Assembly: GCA_902606075.1 (NCBI GenBank)
Contig: CACLEU010000003.1
Span: 1-64,000, forward strand
DNA length: 64,000 bases
Source of the DNA: an uncultured Pelagibacteraceae bacterium
GTDB lineage: Bacteria; Pseudomonadota; Alphaproteobacteria; Pelagibacterales; Pelagibacteraceae
Direction: 5' to 3'
Under the pieces are notes generated by a model. That model did no database searches. It was not told the origin of the DNA and worked only from the letters and a program-made list of their open reading frames with translations. The translations under genes were made by a program, and so were the position numbers. Positions 1 to 13,611 of the stretch are shown here, piece after piece (position 1 is the stretch's first letter; each line of letters starts with the position of its first letter).

Positions 1-105
1 AAATCCTTCAAAAAATTAGCTAATGAGGCTGGATGGAAAATTGAGAAAACCTGGGTTGATGATAAAAAACTTTTTAGTGTTCATTGTCTAAATCTAGCCC
101 TTTAG
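1..105 (+). CDS. C-terminal fragment, EgtD-like (histidine-specific) SAM methyltransferase, truncated by window edge
   Basis: Open frame from base 1 to TAG at 103-105: KSFKKLANEAGWKIEKTWVDDKKLFSVHCLNLAL; resembles the EgtD family C-terminus. Confidence 0.5.
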   Translation, partial: KSFKKLANEAGWKIEKTWVDDKKLFSVHCLNLAL

Positions 106-171
106 GTCTAGTTTTTAACTTCATTCTATTGAAAAATCAGTTTAGGTGTTAATATAAGTTTTATATTACTA

Positions 172-2131
172 ATGAAGTTTCCAGTTCTTATCCCGAATAT
201 ATTTGATCATCCATTTACTTACAATTCTGATATAAATTTAAAAGTTGGTGACTATGTAGAAGTTCCTTTTGGAAAAAAAAAAAGTTAATGGTGTAGTCTG
301 GAATGAATTTGAACAAAATCAATCAAAAAAATTTCAATTAAAAAGTATCTCTAAAAAATTAGATGTTAATCCATTAAAAAAAAATACTATAAGTTTTCTA
401 AATTGGTTCTCAAAATATAACATAGTTCCAAAAGGAATGACCTTGAAGCTTCATTTACTAAGTAATCAAGCTATTGAGAATAATATAAATGACAATTTCT
501 TAGAGTACGATTCAATAATTAAAAAATCTGTTTATAAATTAAATGATGAACAATTTAAGTGTTTTACCAATCTATCAAAAAAAAATAATAAATTCTGTGT
601 TAATGTACTTCAAGGTACAACAGGCTCAGGTAAAACATTAGTTTATTTCAATCTTATAAAGGATAAAATTAAGCAAAATAAACAAGTACTTATATTATTG
701 CCAGAAATAGGATTAACAGGAGAATTTGAAAAAAAATTTATAGACTTTTTTGGTTTTAAACCAGCCATTTGGCACTCTGGAGTTACATCAAAAAATAAAA
801 AGAAAATATGGAGCGGTTTATGCTGTGGGAAAATTAAAGCTATTATTGGTGCACGGTCATCTCTTTTTTTACCTTTTAATAACTTAGGTTTAATTGTTGT
901 TGATGAAGAACACGATCAATCTTTTAAACAAGACGAGGGAGTATCATATAATGCAAGAGACATGGCTATATCAAGAGCATCTTATGAAAACATTCCAATA
1001 AATTTAATTTCTGCTGTACCTTCTGTTGAAACATATAACAACATAATAAAAGGAAAGTATTTTTCTCATCGTATATTAAAGAGATATAAAAATGCAAGAT
1101 TACCTGAATATGAGACAATTGATTTAACAAGAGAAAAAAAAATTAAAAATAGTTTACTCTCTGAAAAAACTATTAGCAAAGTTGAAAATCATTTAAAACA
1201 AAATGATCAAGTATTATTTTTTGTTAATCGAAGAGGATACTCTCCTTTTGTAATTTGTAAAAAATGTTTGAAAAATTTCACTTGCCCGAAATGCTCAATT
1301 AATCTTGTTTATCACAAAAAGATCGACAAGATTTTATGTCACTATTGCGGTTACAAAAATAATTTAGAAACAATTTGTAAAGTTGACAATGAAAAATGTG
1401 AATTTATTTACAGTGGTTTAGGTGTTGAAAAAGTATTAGAAGAAGTAAAAAAAAATTTTCCAGGAAAAAAAACCACAATCTTTTCAAGCGACACAATTAA
1501 TAAAAAAAATTCACAAATTGAAATACAAAAAATTATTGAAAATGAAACTAAAATTTTAGTTGGAACTCAGCTAATATCAAAGGGTTTTCATTTTCCAAAT
1601 TTAAATTGTATAGTAATTTTAGATATAGATTTAGCTTCGAGAGGCTTTGATATAAGAAGCGTAGAAAAAACTGTGCAGTTATATCATCAATTGTCAGGAC
1701 GTGCTGGAAGAGAAGGCAAGCCATCAAAAGTATATTTTCAAACAATTAATAAAAAAAATGATGTAATATCTCAAATCACAAACCCAGACCCATATATATT
1801 TTTAGAAAAAGAACTTGAATTGAGAAAAAAATTTAAATTACCACCTTTTGAAAGGTTTGTGTCAATTATAATAAGTTGTACAGATGCTTCAATTTCAGAA
1901 AAAACCGCATTTGATCTTGTGACATTACTTAAAAAGAAAACTCAGGGAAACATTTTAGGCCCTGTAAATGCACCTATTTATAAAATTAGGGGCAAATATA
2001 GAAATAGAATACTTGTCAGATCGAATAAAAATATAAATATTCAGCAACAAATACAAAATACCATAAAAAATTTTAAACTACCGGCCCAAATAAAACTTTC
2101 AGTTGATGTTGATCCAATAAACTTCAATTAA
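172..2131 (+). CDS. priA: Primosomal protein N' (PriA helicase), frameshifted near the N-terminus at an A11 run (273-283)
   Basis: ATG at 172 gives MKFPVLIPNIFDHPFTYNSDINLKVGDYVEVPFGKKK then stop; frame 269..2131 continues KKKVNGVVW with GTTGSGKT, VVDEEHD, Cys zinc motifs and SGRAGREG helicase motif. Confidence 0.9.
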
Positions 2132-2167
2132 CAAAGAAAAAAAAGGACTTTTTTTTTCACCTGTAGC

Positions 2168-2196
2168 TTGATCGTGTCTAGGCTATATGCTAATTA
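2168..2196 (+). promoter_or_regulatory. Candidate sigma70-type promoter for the atp operon (TTGATC-N17-TAATTA)
   Basis: Hexamers with 17-nt spacing in the 116-nt gap before atpH; AT-rich background makes chance matches likely. Confidence 0.3.
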
Positions 2197-2247
2197 ATTT
2201 GAAATTTTAATCACAAATTATAATTAACTTGAAAATATTCACACAAG

Positions 2248-2778
2248 ATGTCCTTTAATACTTACTCACAAGCTTTGTACGAATTATCAATCGAGACTAA
2301 CTCAATTGACGAAATTCAAGATCAAGCTAAATCTATTAAAAAGGCTTTAGAATCAATAAAAGAATTTAATGCTTTTATTAAGAACCCTCTTTTTAAACAA
2401 GAAGATCAAACTAAAATGTTAAATGCTTTCGTAGAGGAATTTAACTTAAATCCTATGCTGGGTAAATTTTTAAAATTTTTAGTAAGTAAGCGAAGACTTT
2501 TTTATTTAGATAAAATTTTAAAAGACTTTATTTTATATTGCTCTTTTAAAAGAGGGGAAATCGAAGCAAAATTAATATCGGCTAAAGACCTTAAAGAAGA
2601 TGAAGTAAATAACATTAAAAATGATCTCTTTGCCAAATTTGGTTCAAAAATCAACCTAAATTACAAAGTTGACAAAGATTTAATTTCAGGACTGATAATT
2701 CAAGTTGGAAGTATAATGATTGATAATTCTATGAAAAATAAACTTAAACAAATCAAATCTCAAATGATAGAGGTCTAA
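2248..2778 (+). CDS. atpH: F1F0 ATP synthase subunit delta
   Basis: 176-aa delta-family protein directly upstream of atpA. Confidence 0.93.
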   Translation: MSFNTYSQALYELSIETNSIDEIQDQAKSIKKALESIKEFNAFIKNPLFKQEDQTKMLNAFVEEFNLNPMLGKFLKFLVSKRRLFYLDKILKDFILYCSFKRGEIEAKLISAKDLKEDEVNNIKNDLFAKFGSKINLNYKVDKDLISGLIIQVGSIMIDNSMKNKLKQIKSQMIEV

Positions 2779-4311
2779 ATGGATATTAACCCTTCAGAAG
2801 TAACCAAAATATTAAAAGAACAAATCAAAAAATTTGGAGATAAATCAGAAGTAACTGAAATTGGACAAGTTTTATCTGTTGGTGATGGTATTGCTAGAAT
2901 TTATGGTCTAGATAATGTCCAAGCGGGAGAGATGGTTGAATTTTCTGATGGTTCAAAGGGAATGGCGTTAAACCTTGAAAGTGATAATGTTGGGGTGGTT
3001 ATATTTGGAGATGACAGAGCAGTTAAAGAGGGTGACACTGTTAAAAGAACTGGTGCAATTGTAGATACACCTATCGGTAAAGAATTATTAGGCAGAGTAG
3101 TAGATGGTTTGGGAAATCCTATCGATGGAAAAGGTTCATTAGATAAAAAAGTAAAAAGATCCAGAGTCGAAGTAAAAGCTCCGGGAATAATTCCGCGCAA
3201 ATCAGTTAATGAACCAATGCAAACAGGGTTAAAGTCAATTGACAGCTTAGTTCCTATTGGAAGAGGGCAAAGAGAACTGATAATTGGTGATAGACAGACT
3301 GGAAAAACAGCTGTTGCAATTGATACTATAATCAATCAAAAAAAAATCAACCAATCTCAAGATGAGAAACAAAAATTATATTGTGTTTATGTTGCCATTG
3401 GTCAAAAAAGATCGACAGTTAGACAAATAGAAAAAACTTTAGAGGAAGCCGGTGCAATGGAATATACAACTATAGTCGCTGCCACCGCATCTGATGCGGC
3501 ACCACTTCAATTTTTAGCACCCTACACAGGTTGCGCCATGGGAGAGTATTTTAGAGATAATGGAATGCATGCCTTAATTATTTATGATGATTTATCAAAA
3601 CAAGCTGTTGCATACAGGCAGATGTCTTTACTTTTGAGACGGCCTCCAGGAAGAGAAGCTTATCCTGGAGATGTATTTTATTTACATAGTAGACTACTTG
3701 AAAGAGCTGCAAAACTTGGCGATGAACATGGCGGTGGATCTCTGACAGCTCTACCTATTATCGAAACACAAGGCGGTGATGTATCGGCATTCATCCCTAC
3801 AAACGTAATTTCAATAACAGATGGACAAATATTTTTAGAAACAGAATTATTTAATCAAGGAATTAGACCAGCAATTAACGTCGGTCTATCTGTGTCAAGA
3901 GTTGGATCTTCTGCTCAAACTAAAGCTATGAAAAGTGTGTCTGGATCTATGAAACTTGAATTAGCCCAGTATAGAGAAATGGCTGCATTTGCTCAATTCG
4001 GATCAGATCTAGATGCATCTACTCAAAAATTATTAAATAGAGGAGCGAAACTTACTGAACTCTTAAAACAAAAACAATATTCACCAATGACTGTTGCTGA
4101 GCAAGTTATTTCAGTATTCTGTGGTGTTAAGGGATATTTAGATGATGTTGAGCAGAAAGATATTACTAGGTTTGAAACAACTATTATTGAAAAATGTAGG
4201 TCAGAAAAACCCGAAATAATTGAGACAATTTCCTCATCTGGAAAGCTTGATGAAGAAAATGAAAAATTATTAAAAGAGATTATTTTAGATCTTAAGAAGA
4301 ATTTTAATTGA
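2779..4311 (+). CDS. atpA: F1F0 ATP synthase subunit alpha
   Basis: [10 protein letters not shown]-loop and alpha-subunit signature sequence. Confidence 0.99.
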   Translation: MDINPSEVTKILKEQIKKFGDKSEVTEIGQVLSVGDGIARIYGLDNVQAGEMVEFSDGSKGMALNLESDNVGVVIFGDDRAVKEGDTVKRTGAIVDTPIGKELLGRVVDGLGNPIDGKGSLDKKVKRSRVEVKAPGIIPRKSVNEPMQTGLKSIDSLVPIGRGQRELIIGDRQTGKTAVAIDTIINQKKINQSQDEKQKLYCVYVAIGQKRSTVRQIEKTLEEAGAMEYTTIVAATASDAAPLQFLAPYTGCAMGEYFRDNGMHALIIYDDLSKQAVAYRQMSLLLRRPPGREAYPGDVFYLHSRLLERAAKLGDEHGGGSLTALPIIETQGGDVSAFIPTNVISITDGQIFLETELFNQGIRPAINVGLSVSRVGSSAQTKAMKSVSGSMKLELAQYREMAAFAQFGSDLDASTQKLLNRGAKLTELLKQKQYSPMTVAEQVISVFCGVKGYLDDVEQKDITRFETTIIEKCRSEKPEIIETISSSGKLDEENEKLLKEIILDLKKNFN

Positions 4312-4312
4312 A

Positions 4313-6608
<2,296 letters not shown>

Positions 6609-7004
6609 ATGGAACAATTTAATTTAGAAATAATAAGTCCTGAAGAATCTATTTTAATAAAAAATGATACTGAAGAAGTGGTTATACCTGCTATTGAAGG
6701 ATATATGGGTATATTAAAAGACCATATTCCATTAATTTCTTTCTTAAAACCTGGAATTATTGATGTAAAATCAAGTAATGAAAATCTAAATTTTTATGTA
6801 GATGATGGTATCGTTGAGTTTAAAGATAATACCTTATCAGTACTTACTAGTAATATTTTTGATTTAAAAAAAATCGATAAAAATCAAATTGATAAAATTA
6901 TTAAAGATGCTGAAGAAGGATTAAAAAAAGAAAATATTAAGGACCAAGAAAAATACATTTTAGATCAAAAAATTGGAGTCTTGAATTCTATAAATCCTAA
7001 TTAA
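6609..7004 (+). CDS. atpC: F1F0 ATP synthase subunit epsilon
   Basis: MEQFNLEIISPEESI..., last gene of the atpHAGDC operon. Confidence 0.95.
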   Translation: MEQFNLEIISPEESILIKNDTEEVVIPAIEGYMGILKDHIPLISFLKPGIIDVKSSNENLNFYVDDGIVEFKDNTLSVLTSNIFDLKKIDKNQIDKIIKDAEEGLKKENIKDQEKYILDQKIGVLNSINPN

Positions 7005-7476
7005 ATATAATTTTTTTAACCTCTAATTTCAAATTTTTGTACACTTCACTTTTGAAATCCACAACCCATCTTGTAATTTCCTCTAAATCTACCCACTTCC
7101 ATTCTGAAAACTCAGGTTTTTTTGTTTTAACGTTAATTTCTTTGTCGTCGCCTTTAAATTTCATGCAAAACCATTTTTGCTTTTGCCCTTTGTATTTACC
7201 CCTCCAAATTATACCTAGAAGATTTTTAGGCAAAAAATATGTTTGATAACCATCAATTTCTTTTATTAAATCGACATTTTTAACACCCGTCTCCTCTTCA
7301 AGCTCCCTGAGCGCCGCATCTAAAAATTTCTCGTTTTCATCAACGCCTCCTTGAGGCATCTGCCAATAATTATTTGGATTATCTAATCTTTTTGCTACAA
7401 AAACTTTGTTATCTTTATTTAAAAGAATAATACCAACTCCCATTCTTAAGGGTAAATTTTTAAATTTCTCCTGCAT
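6997..7476 (-). CDS. rppH: RNA pyrophosphohydrolase (Nudix)
   Basis: Nudix box GGVDENEKFLDAALRELEEETG; internal ATG at 7476 preferred because the longer ORF overlaps ctpA. Confidence 0.9.
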   Translation of the reverse strand: MQEKFKNLPLRMGVGIILLNKDNKVFVAKRLDNPNNYWQMPQGGVDENEKFLDAALRELEEETGVKNVDLIKEIDGYQTYFLPKNLLGIIWRGKYKGQKQKWFCMKFKGDDKEINVKTKKPEFSEWKWVDLEEITRWVVDFKSEVYKNLKLEVKKIIFN

Positions 7477-7480
7477 AAAA

Positions 7481-8617
7481 TTATCCGGTAAATAATTTCC
7501 TAGCAAATTTAAGTTGATTGTCGTTTTCTGAGAGAATTCGGAAGTCATCAGACTCCTCCTCAACAGTTATATCAGGTCTCACACCAACTTCAGAAATTGA
7601 CTTTCCTGATGGCAAATAATATTTTGATATAGTTAATCTAATCGCACCTCGATTTTTCAAAGGAATAATAGATTGAACTGATCCTTTTCCATAACTTTTT
7701 TCTCCAACTAGCACGGCACGTTTGTGGTCTTTTAACGCTCCAGCGACTATTTCTGATGCAGAAGCAGATCCTTTATTTATCAAAACTATAAGGGCCTTAC
7801 CGTTAATAATATCACCTTCCCTAGCAAACCATTTTTGATTTTCATTTTTTTTTCTACCTTTAGTAGACACTATCTCACCATCATCTAAAAAAAAATCTGA
7901 TATTTTAATTGCTTGACCAAGTAATCCACCCGGATTATTTCTTAAATCTAAAATATAGCCTTCTATCTTTTTATTATTTTTAAATTCTTTAATCTTTTTT
8001 TTAATTTGGTTATCGCTATTTTCATTAAATGACGTGAGACGGATGTATCCAATTTTTTCATCAAGCACCTCAGATTTAACAGATGCGACCTGGATAATTT
8101 CTCTGGTTATATTAAAAACTAATGATTTACTTAATCCGATCCTTCTTACAGTAATCTCTAAAGTTGATCCAACAGGACCTCTCATTAATTCAACTGCTTC
8201 ATTCAAAGTTTTACCTTGAACTTGATTATTATTTATTTTGACAATATAGTCTCCAGCTTTAACTCCTTCTCTTTCTGCGGGCGAATTGTCTAATGGTGAT
8301 ATAACTTTAACAACACCTGCTTCCATACCAACTTCTATCCCCAAACCTCCAAACTCACCTTTAGTTTCTGTTTGCATATCTTCTAAATTTTTTGGAGACA
8401 TATAAGAGGAATATGGATCTAATGATTGTAATACACCGTTAATTGCAGCGTCCATAGTATCTGATTGATCTACTTCTTCTACATATTCTTTATTTATTTT
8501 GTCTAAAACTTCTCCAAAAAGATCTATTTTATCGTAAATAGTTTCATCTTGAGCGCTAACTTTTCCAAAAAATAAAATTGATAAAATTATAAGGGTAAAT
8601 ATTCTTTTATTTCTCAT
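7481..8617 (-). CDS. ctpA: C-terminal processing protease, S41 family with PDZ domain
   Basis: PDZ domain plus GSASASEIVAGAL catalytic Ser region; signal peptide. Confidence 0.93.
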   Translation of the reverse strand: MRNKRIFTLIILSILFFGKVSAQDETIYDKIDLFGEVLDKINKEYVEEVDQSDTMDAAINGVLQSLDPYSSYMSPKNLEDMQTETKGEFGGLGIEVGMEAGVVKVISPLDNSPAEREGVKAGDYIVKINNNQVQGKTLNEAVELMRGPVGSTLEITVRRIGLSKSLVFNITREIIQVASVKSEVLDEKIGYIRLTSFNENSDNQIKKKIKEFKNNKKIEGYILDLRNNPGGLLGQAIKISDFFLDDGEIVSTKGRKKNENQKWFAREGDIINGKALIVLINKGSASASEIVAGALKDHKRAVLVGEKSYGKGSVQSIIPLKNRGAIRLTISKYYLPSGKSISEVGVRPDITVEEESDDFRILSENDNQLKFARKLFTG

Positions 8618-8967
8618 TAAACAATTATTCTTTCTTTAGGGATTAATTCAGACCATATTTTTTCAAGTTCATAAAATTTTCTTTTTTCCGGATTAAAAAT
8701 ATGAACAACAATATCAATGCCATCAACAAGCTTCCACTCTGCACTGTGTCTCCCTTCAATTTTACATTGATTTAATCCATTTTCTTTAAATTTGACCAAT
8801 ACCTGCTCTGACAATGACTGGATATGTCTTGAAGATGTTCCACTTGCTATTATCATAAAATCTGCAATTGAGGATTTACCTTTTAAATCAATTGATACAA
8901 TATCAAGGGCTTTATTGTTATCCAGTGTCTCAATTATTAATTTTTTTAGATCGCTTTTTTTGACCAT
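8617..8967 (-). CDS. rsfS: Ribosomal silencing factor RsfS
   Basis: RsfS/Iojap family sequence (DFMIIASGTSSRHIQS, GRHSAEWKLVDGIDIVVHIF) next to nadD. Confidence 0.95.
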   Translation of the reverse strand: MVKKSDLKKLIIETLDNNKALDIVSIDLKGKSSIADFMIIASGTSSRHIQSLSEQVLVKFKENGLNQCKIEGRHSAEWKLVDGIDIVVHIFNPEKRKFYELEKIWSELIPKERIIV

Positions 8968-8982
8968 TAATAATTAATCATA

Positions 8983-9531
8983 TCAAAAATTTTTAATTTT
9001 AGAAGATGAAATGTTAACCTTTTTAAAATTAACAAAAATAAGACCTTTATTTTTAAATGACTTATATGCAAGGGATTTTTTAGCTTTTGCTTTAAAATTG
9101 TTTCTATCGAAAACCACTATTTTACAAATTTTTGGTATTTTTTTCCAATTATTCCATTTGTGAAAATTAACTAAATTATCTGCACCTAATAAAAAATATA
9201 TTTTCTTTTTCTTATTTTTATTTTTGATATGTCTAATAAGATTTATTGTCTTATTTGAACTAATTTTCTTTTCTAAGAATCTGATTTCAATATATTTTTG
9301 TTTTTTTGTTAGATTTTTTGAAAGTTTAATTCTTTTATTTAAATCAAAATAACTTTTTTTTTTAAAGGGATTTTTTTTTGTAATAGCCCAAATAATCTTT
9401 TTTAAATCAAATTTTTTTTTGGCAATCTGAGAAATCTTTAAATGTCCAATATGAGGAGGATCAAATGTGCCCCCTAATATGCCTATTTTCTCTCTGAAAC
9501 CAAATTTTATTCTATTTTCTGATTTGGCCAT
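8983..9531 (-). CDS. nadD: Nicotinate-nucleotide adenylyltransferase
   Basis: GILGGTFDPPHIGHLKI and LGADNLVNFHKWNNWKKI motifs. Confidence 0.93.
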   Translation of the reverse strand: MAKSENRIKFGFREKIGILGGTFDPPHIGHLKISQIAKKKFDLKKIIWAITKKNPFKKKSYFDLNKRIKLSKNLTKKQKYIEIRFLEKKISSNKTINLIRHIKNKNKKKKIYFLLGADNLVNFHKWNNWKKIPKICKIVVFDRNNFKAKAKKSLAYKSFKNKGLIFVNFKKVNISSSKIKNF

Positions 9532-10762
9532 TCCCAGCTACGTGATATTTAAATGATACTAATTGATTTAATCCCACAGGACCTCTTGGAGGTAATTTAT
9601 TGGTAGAGATTCCAACTTCTCCTCCGAAACCTAATTCTCCCCCGTCAGCAAATTGAGTGGACGTATTATGCATGGCTATAGAACTTGTAACGTTTCTGAT
9701 AAAATAATCAGCGTTTGTAATATTATTTGTAATTATAGAGTCAGTATGCATGGTTCCATATTTATTGATATGTTGGACTGCTTCTTTAACATTTTTAACA
9801 ATTTTAACAGAAATTTTTGCATCAAGATATTCTTTATTCCAATCTTCATTAGTTGCTTTTTTAAGATTACCGCTAAAAATTTTTCTGACTTTTTTGTCTG
9901 CATAAATTAAACAACCATTATTTTTTAGATCATTAATTATCAAATTAATTTCTTTCTTCGGACAATCTTTATGGATTAATAAAGTCTCAGTAGCACCACA
10001 TATTCCAACACTTCTCATTTTTGCGTTTACAACTACATTACTTGCCATCTTAATATCTATATTTTTATCAATAAATGTATGGCAAATACCTTCCAAGTGA
10101 CCTATTACAGGAACGTTACATAACTTTTTTACTGTTTGCACCAGGTTTTTACCTCCTCTTGGAATCATAACATCGATATAACTTTTCATATCCTTTAAGA
10201 GATGATTAACAATTTTTCTGTCTTTTCTCTCAACAAATTGAACATAATTCATATTTATTTTATATGCTTTTAAGGACTCTCTAAATAATTTAACAAATAT
10301 TTTGTTAGTAAAAAAAGCTTCAGACCCTCCTTTGAGAATAACTGAATTACCAGATTTAAAACAAAGACAAGAAAGATCTACAGTAACATTAGGTCTGCTC
10401 TCATAAATTACAGCAATTACACCTATTGGAATGGATATTTTCTTTATTTTTAAACCATTTGGTCTTTGCCATCTATCTAAAATGACTCCTACAGGGTCTT
10501 TTAGTTTAGTTATATCAATTATTGTTTTAATTATTGAACTAAGCTTTGATTTATTTACTTCAAGTCTTGTAATCAGATTTTTACTAATATCCTTTAATTT
10601 AGCAAATTTTATGTCCTTTTTGTTTTGTCTTAAAATTTTATTAGAATTTTTTTTTAACAAATAAACAAATTTTAGCAAAACTTTATTTTTTGTTTTTGTA
10701 TCTATTTTTTTTAAAGTCGCTTTTTTAGACTCCTTACCTAATTTCTGTAAATATTTTTTCAT
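9512..10762 (-). CDS. proA: Glutamate-5-semialdehyde dehydrogenase
   Basis: Full-length ProA (IYESRPNVTVDLSCLCFKSGN...); ATG at 10762 (MKKYLQKLG) likelier than 10783. Confidence 0.95.
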   Translation of the reverse strand: MKKYLQKLGKESKKATLKKIDTKTKNKVLLKFVYLLKKNSNKILRQNKKDIKFAKLKDISKNLITRLEVNKSKLSSIIKTIIDITKLKDPVGVILDRWQRPNGLKIKKISIPIGVIAVIYESRPNVTVDLSCLCFKSGNSVILKGGSEAFFTNKIFVKLFRESLKAYKINMNYVQFVERKDRKIVNHLLKDMKSYIDVMIPRGGKNLVQTVKKLCNVPVIGHLEGICHTFIDKNIDIKMASNVVVNAKMRSVGICGATETLLIHKDCPKKEINLIINDLKNNGCLIYADKKVRKIFSGNLKKATNEDWNKEYLDAKISVKIVKNVKEAVQHINKYGTMHTDSIITNNITNADYFIRNVTSSIAMHNTSTQFADGGELGFGGEVGISTNKLPPRGPVGLNQLVSFKYHVAGNGQIRK

Positions 10763-10763
10763 C

Positions 10764-11870
10764 CTAAATTTCCACCATATCATCTTTGTGTATAACTTCA
10801 GATTTTGTTTTATAACCTAAAAATTCTTCAATTTTATTAGACTGATGACCTTTTATTATCCTAATCTCTTCAGATGAAAAAGAGCTTAAACCTATTGCTA
10901 GTTCTTGATTGTTTTTCCCAATAATTTTTATTTGATCACCTTTATTAAATGAACCTTCCACGCTTTTTACACCTGCAGCTAGTAAACTCTTACCTTTTTT
11001 TAAAGCATTTTGTGCCCCTTCATCAATCTTTAAATGTCCTTTTGTATATAAAGTGCTAGCAATCCATTTTTTCCTTGCATCTAACTTCGAAATTTTAGGA
11101 ATAAACCAAGTACATATTCTTTTATTTATAATATTGCTTAAAGGTCTTTCTTTTAATCCATTTGCAATTGCCATTTTACATCCTGAGAGTGCGCATATTT
11201 TAGCTGCATCAATTTTAGTTCTCATACCACCTGATCCATATTCACTAGTTTTTCCTGATGCTAATTTAATTATATTTTGGTCTATCTTTTCGATCTTTTT
11301 TATTAACTTGGCATCTTTATGAATTTTCGGATTTTTTGTGTAAAGTCCATCCACATCCGACAATAGAACTAGACAATCTGCATCAGAAATTTGAGCAACT
11401 CTTGAAGCAAGTCTATCGTTATCTCCATATTTAATTTCGGAAGTCGCTATAGTATCGTTTTCATTTACTATTGGAATAAATTTAAGTTTAAATAAATTTT
11501 CAATGGTCCTCTTAGCATTTATAGCTCTCCTTCTTTTTTCAGTGTCTTCGAGGGTGAGCAATATTTGCGAGATATTAATTTTTTGAATAGCAAAAACTTC
11601 TTTAAATAAATTCATTAACTCGATTTGCCCTATAGATGCCACAGCTTGACTTTGATCTATCTTAAGTTTTTTCTTAATTATATTTAATTTCCTACAACCC
11701 AGAGCAATTGCACCCGAGCTTACTATAATAACATTTTTATTTTTTTTTCTTAAATTTTTGATATCTTTTGCAAACCCCAACAACCATTCTTTTCGAATTA
11801 TTTTCTTATTATCAATAATTAATGACGATCCTATTTTAACAATAATGGTTTTGGAATTTTCAAGATACAT
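10764..11870 (-). CDS. proB: Glutamate 5-kinase with PUA domain
   Basis: IVKIGSSLI...VSSGAIALG; YGSGGMRTKIDAAKI. Confidence 0.96.
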   Translation of the reverse strand: MYLENSKTIIVKIGSSLIIDNKKIIRKEWLLGFAKDIKNLRKKNKNVIIVSSGAIALGCRKLNIIKKKLKIDQSQAVASIGQIELMNLFKEVFAIQKINISQILLTLEDTEKRRRAINAKRTIENLFKLKFIPIVNENDTIATSEIKYGDNDRLASRVAQISDADCLVLLSDVDGLYTKNPKIHKDAKLIKKIEKIDQNIIKLASGKTSEYGSGGMRTKIDAAKICALSGCKMAIANGLKERPLSNIINKRICTWFIPKISKLDARKKWIASTLYTKGHLKIDEGAQNALKKGKSLLAAGVKSVEGSFNKGDQIKIIGKNNQELAIGLSSFSSEEIRIIKGHQSNKIEEFLGYKTKSEVIHKDDMVEI

Positions 11871-12843
11871 TTTTAAGTAATTTTATTTTTAATTTAGAAA
11901 TCAATTGTTTATCTAATGTAGATAATTCAATTACTTTTTTTTTTAATTTTTCATCAAATTTCTTCCTTTTATTCCTGGCCTCTTCTTTTGATAATAAGTC
12001 GACTTTATTTAATACTATAATCTCTTTTTTTCTTAATAACTCCTTGCTATATTCACCTAACTCTTTTCTAATTTGTTTATAAGAATTTATCAAATCTTCC
12101 TCGGAAATATCAATTAAGTGTAACAATGTTTTACATCTTTCAACATGTTTTAAAAATTTTATACCTAAACCAACACCAGCATGTGCTCCTTCGATTAATC
12201 CTGGTATATCGGCCAATGTGATCTCTTTGTCATCATACATTGCAACACCTAAATTTGGATTTATAGTTGTAAACTTATAATTAGCAATTTTAGGGTTTGC
12301 GGAAGTTATCGAAGCAAGTAAACTTGATTTGCCTGCATTTGGCAAACCAATTATTCCAATATCAGCAATTGTTTTAAGCTGTAGCCAAATCCAAAATTCC
12401 TCACCTTTTGTGCCTTTTGTAAATTTTCTTGGAGCTCTATTTGTGGATGACTTAAATTTGGTATTTCCAAAACCACCTTTTCCCCCAATAGCGACAATAA
12501 ACTCATCTTTTTCTTTTTTGAAATCAAAAAGTAAAGTTTTGTTATCTTCTTCAAAAATTTGTGTTCCTATCGGAACAGACAAAAATAAATCTTTTCCACC
12601 CCTCCCTGTCTGATTTTTTCCTTTGCCATCCTCACCCCTTTTGGCTTTGAAATGCTGCTGATATCTATAATCAATTAAAGTATTTAAATTTCTCTCCGAT
12701 TTCAAAATGATAGAGCCACCTTTGCCTCCATCACCTCCATCTGGACCCCCGAACTCTATAAATTTTTCTCGCCTAAAACTTGGCGATCCTGATCCACCAT
12801 TGCCAGCTTTAACAAATATTTTTACTTGATCTAGGAATTTCAT
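11860..12843 (-). CDS. obgE: Obg family GTPase
   Basis: Gly-rich Obg fold; GLPNAGKSSLL, DIPGLIEGAH, NKVD. Confidence 0.97.
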   Translation of the reverse strand: MKFLDQVKIFVKAGNGGSGSPSFRREKFIEFGGPDGGDGGKGGSIILKSERNLNTLIDYRYQQHFKAKRGEDGKGKNQTGRGGKDLFLSVPIGTQIFEEDNKTLLFDFKKEKDEFIVAIGGKGGFGNTKFKSSTNRAPRKFTKGTKGEEFWIWLQLKTIADIGIIGLPNAGKSSLLASITSANPKIANYKFTTINPNLGVAMYDDKEITLADIPGLIEGAHAGVGLGIKFLKHVERCKTLLHLIDISEEDLINSYKQIRKELGEYSKELLRKKEIIVLNKVDLLSKEEARNKRKKFDEKLKKKVIELSTLDKQLISKLKIKLLKNVS

Positions 12844-12872
12844 AATACAACTTTTGTTTATGTTGTATGAAT

Positions 12873-13127
12873 TTAATTGGGTTTTACTGAAACGTAAGTT
12901 CTATCTAACTTACTTTTTTTAAAAACAACCTTACCTTTAACAACTGAAAAAATTGAGTGATCTTTACCCATGCCAACATTTTGACCTGGAAAAATTTTAG
13001 TACCTCTTTGTCTAACTATTATATTACCAGGCAGAACAAATTGGCCACCATATTTTTTAACACCTAATCTTCTACCAGCGCTATCTCTACCGTTACGAGA
13101 GGATCCACCTGCTTTTTTTGTTGCCAT
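12873..13127 (-). CDS. rpmA: 50S ribosomal protein L27
   Basis: [24 protein letters not shown]. Confidence 0.99.
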   Translation of the reverse strand: MATKKAGGSSRNGRDSAGRRLGVKKYGGQFVLPGNIIVRQRGTKIFPGQNVGMGKDHSIFSVVKGKVVFKKSKLDRTYVSVKPN

Positions 13128-13152
13128 AATTTTACTTAATAATTTAAATTAT

Positions 13153-13548
13153 TTATTTTTTTTTAACTTCAACTTTTTTTTCTTTTTGTACTTTAGTAAT
13201 TTTTTCAGCCTCAGACAACACTTTGCCATCCTTTGACATTATCTTGTTAACCCTAATTAGAGCATATTGCTGTCTGTGACCATTTTTTCTTCTAGAATTT
13301 TTTCTTCTTCTTTTTTTAAATATAAGAACTGTTCTATTTTTAGCATTTTTTAAAAACTCGGCCTCTACTTTAGCACCTTGAACAGTAGGCAAGCCTACCT
13401 CAATGTTTTTGTCATCCCCGTAAGCTAGTATTTCTTTAAATTCAACAATAGAATTTGGTTTTTGATCTCCAAATTTTTCTATTTTAATTATCTCACCAGC
13501 TTTAACTTTATATTGTTTTCCACCAGTTTGTATTATTGCAAACGACAT
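13153..13548 (-). CDS. rplU: 50S ribosomal protein L21
   Basis: MSFAIIQTGGKQYKVKAGEIIKIEK. Confidence 0.98.
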   Translation of the reverse strand: MSFAIIQTGGKQYKVKAGEIIKIEKFGDQKPNSIVEFKEILAYGDDKNIEVGLPTVQGAKVEAEFLKNAKNRTVLIFKKRRRKNSRRKNGHRQQYALIRVNKIMSKDGKVLSEAEKITKVQKEKKVEVKKK

Positions 13549-13611
13549 ATTTTTATACTTAAAAATTTACTGCAATATATAATTAGCTTTTTTTTAGTCA
13601 AGATTAATAAG

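Noticed and set aside
2141-2158. A8-GGAC-T9 potential hairpin after priA as a terminator
   Set aside because: Stem would be A:T only; no GC content to support intrinsic termination.
2901-3335. 144-aa minus-strand ORF
   Set aside because: Antisense to atpA, low-complexity Pro/Ser-rich shadow translation.
9361-9421. Several A9/A10 runs in nadD as possible frameshifts
   Set aside because: The nadD reading frame is continuous through all of them with conserved motifs on both sides.
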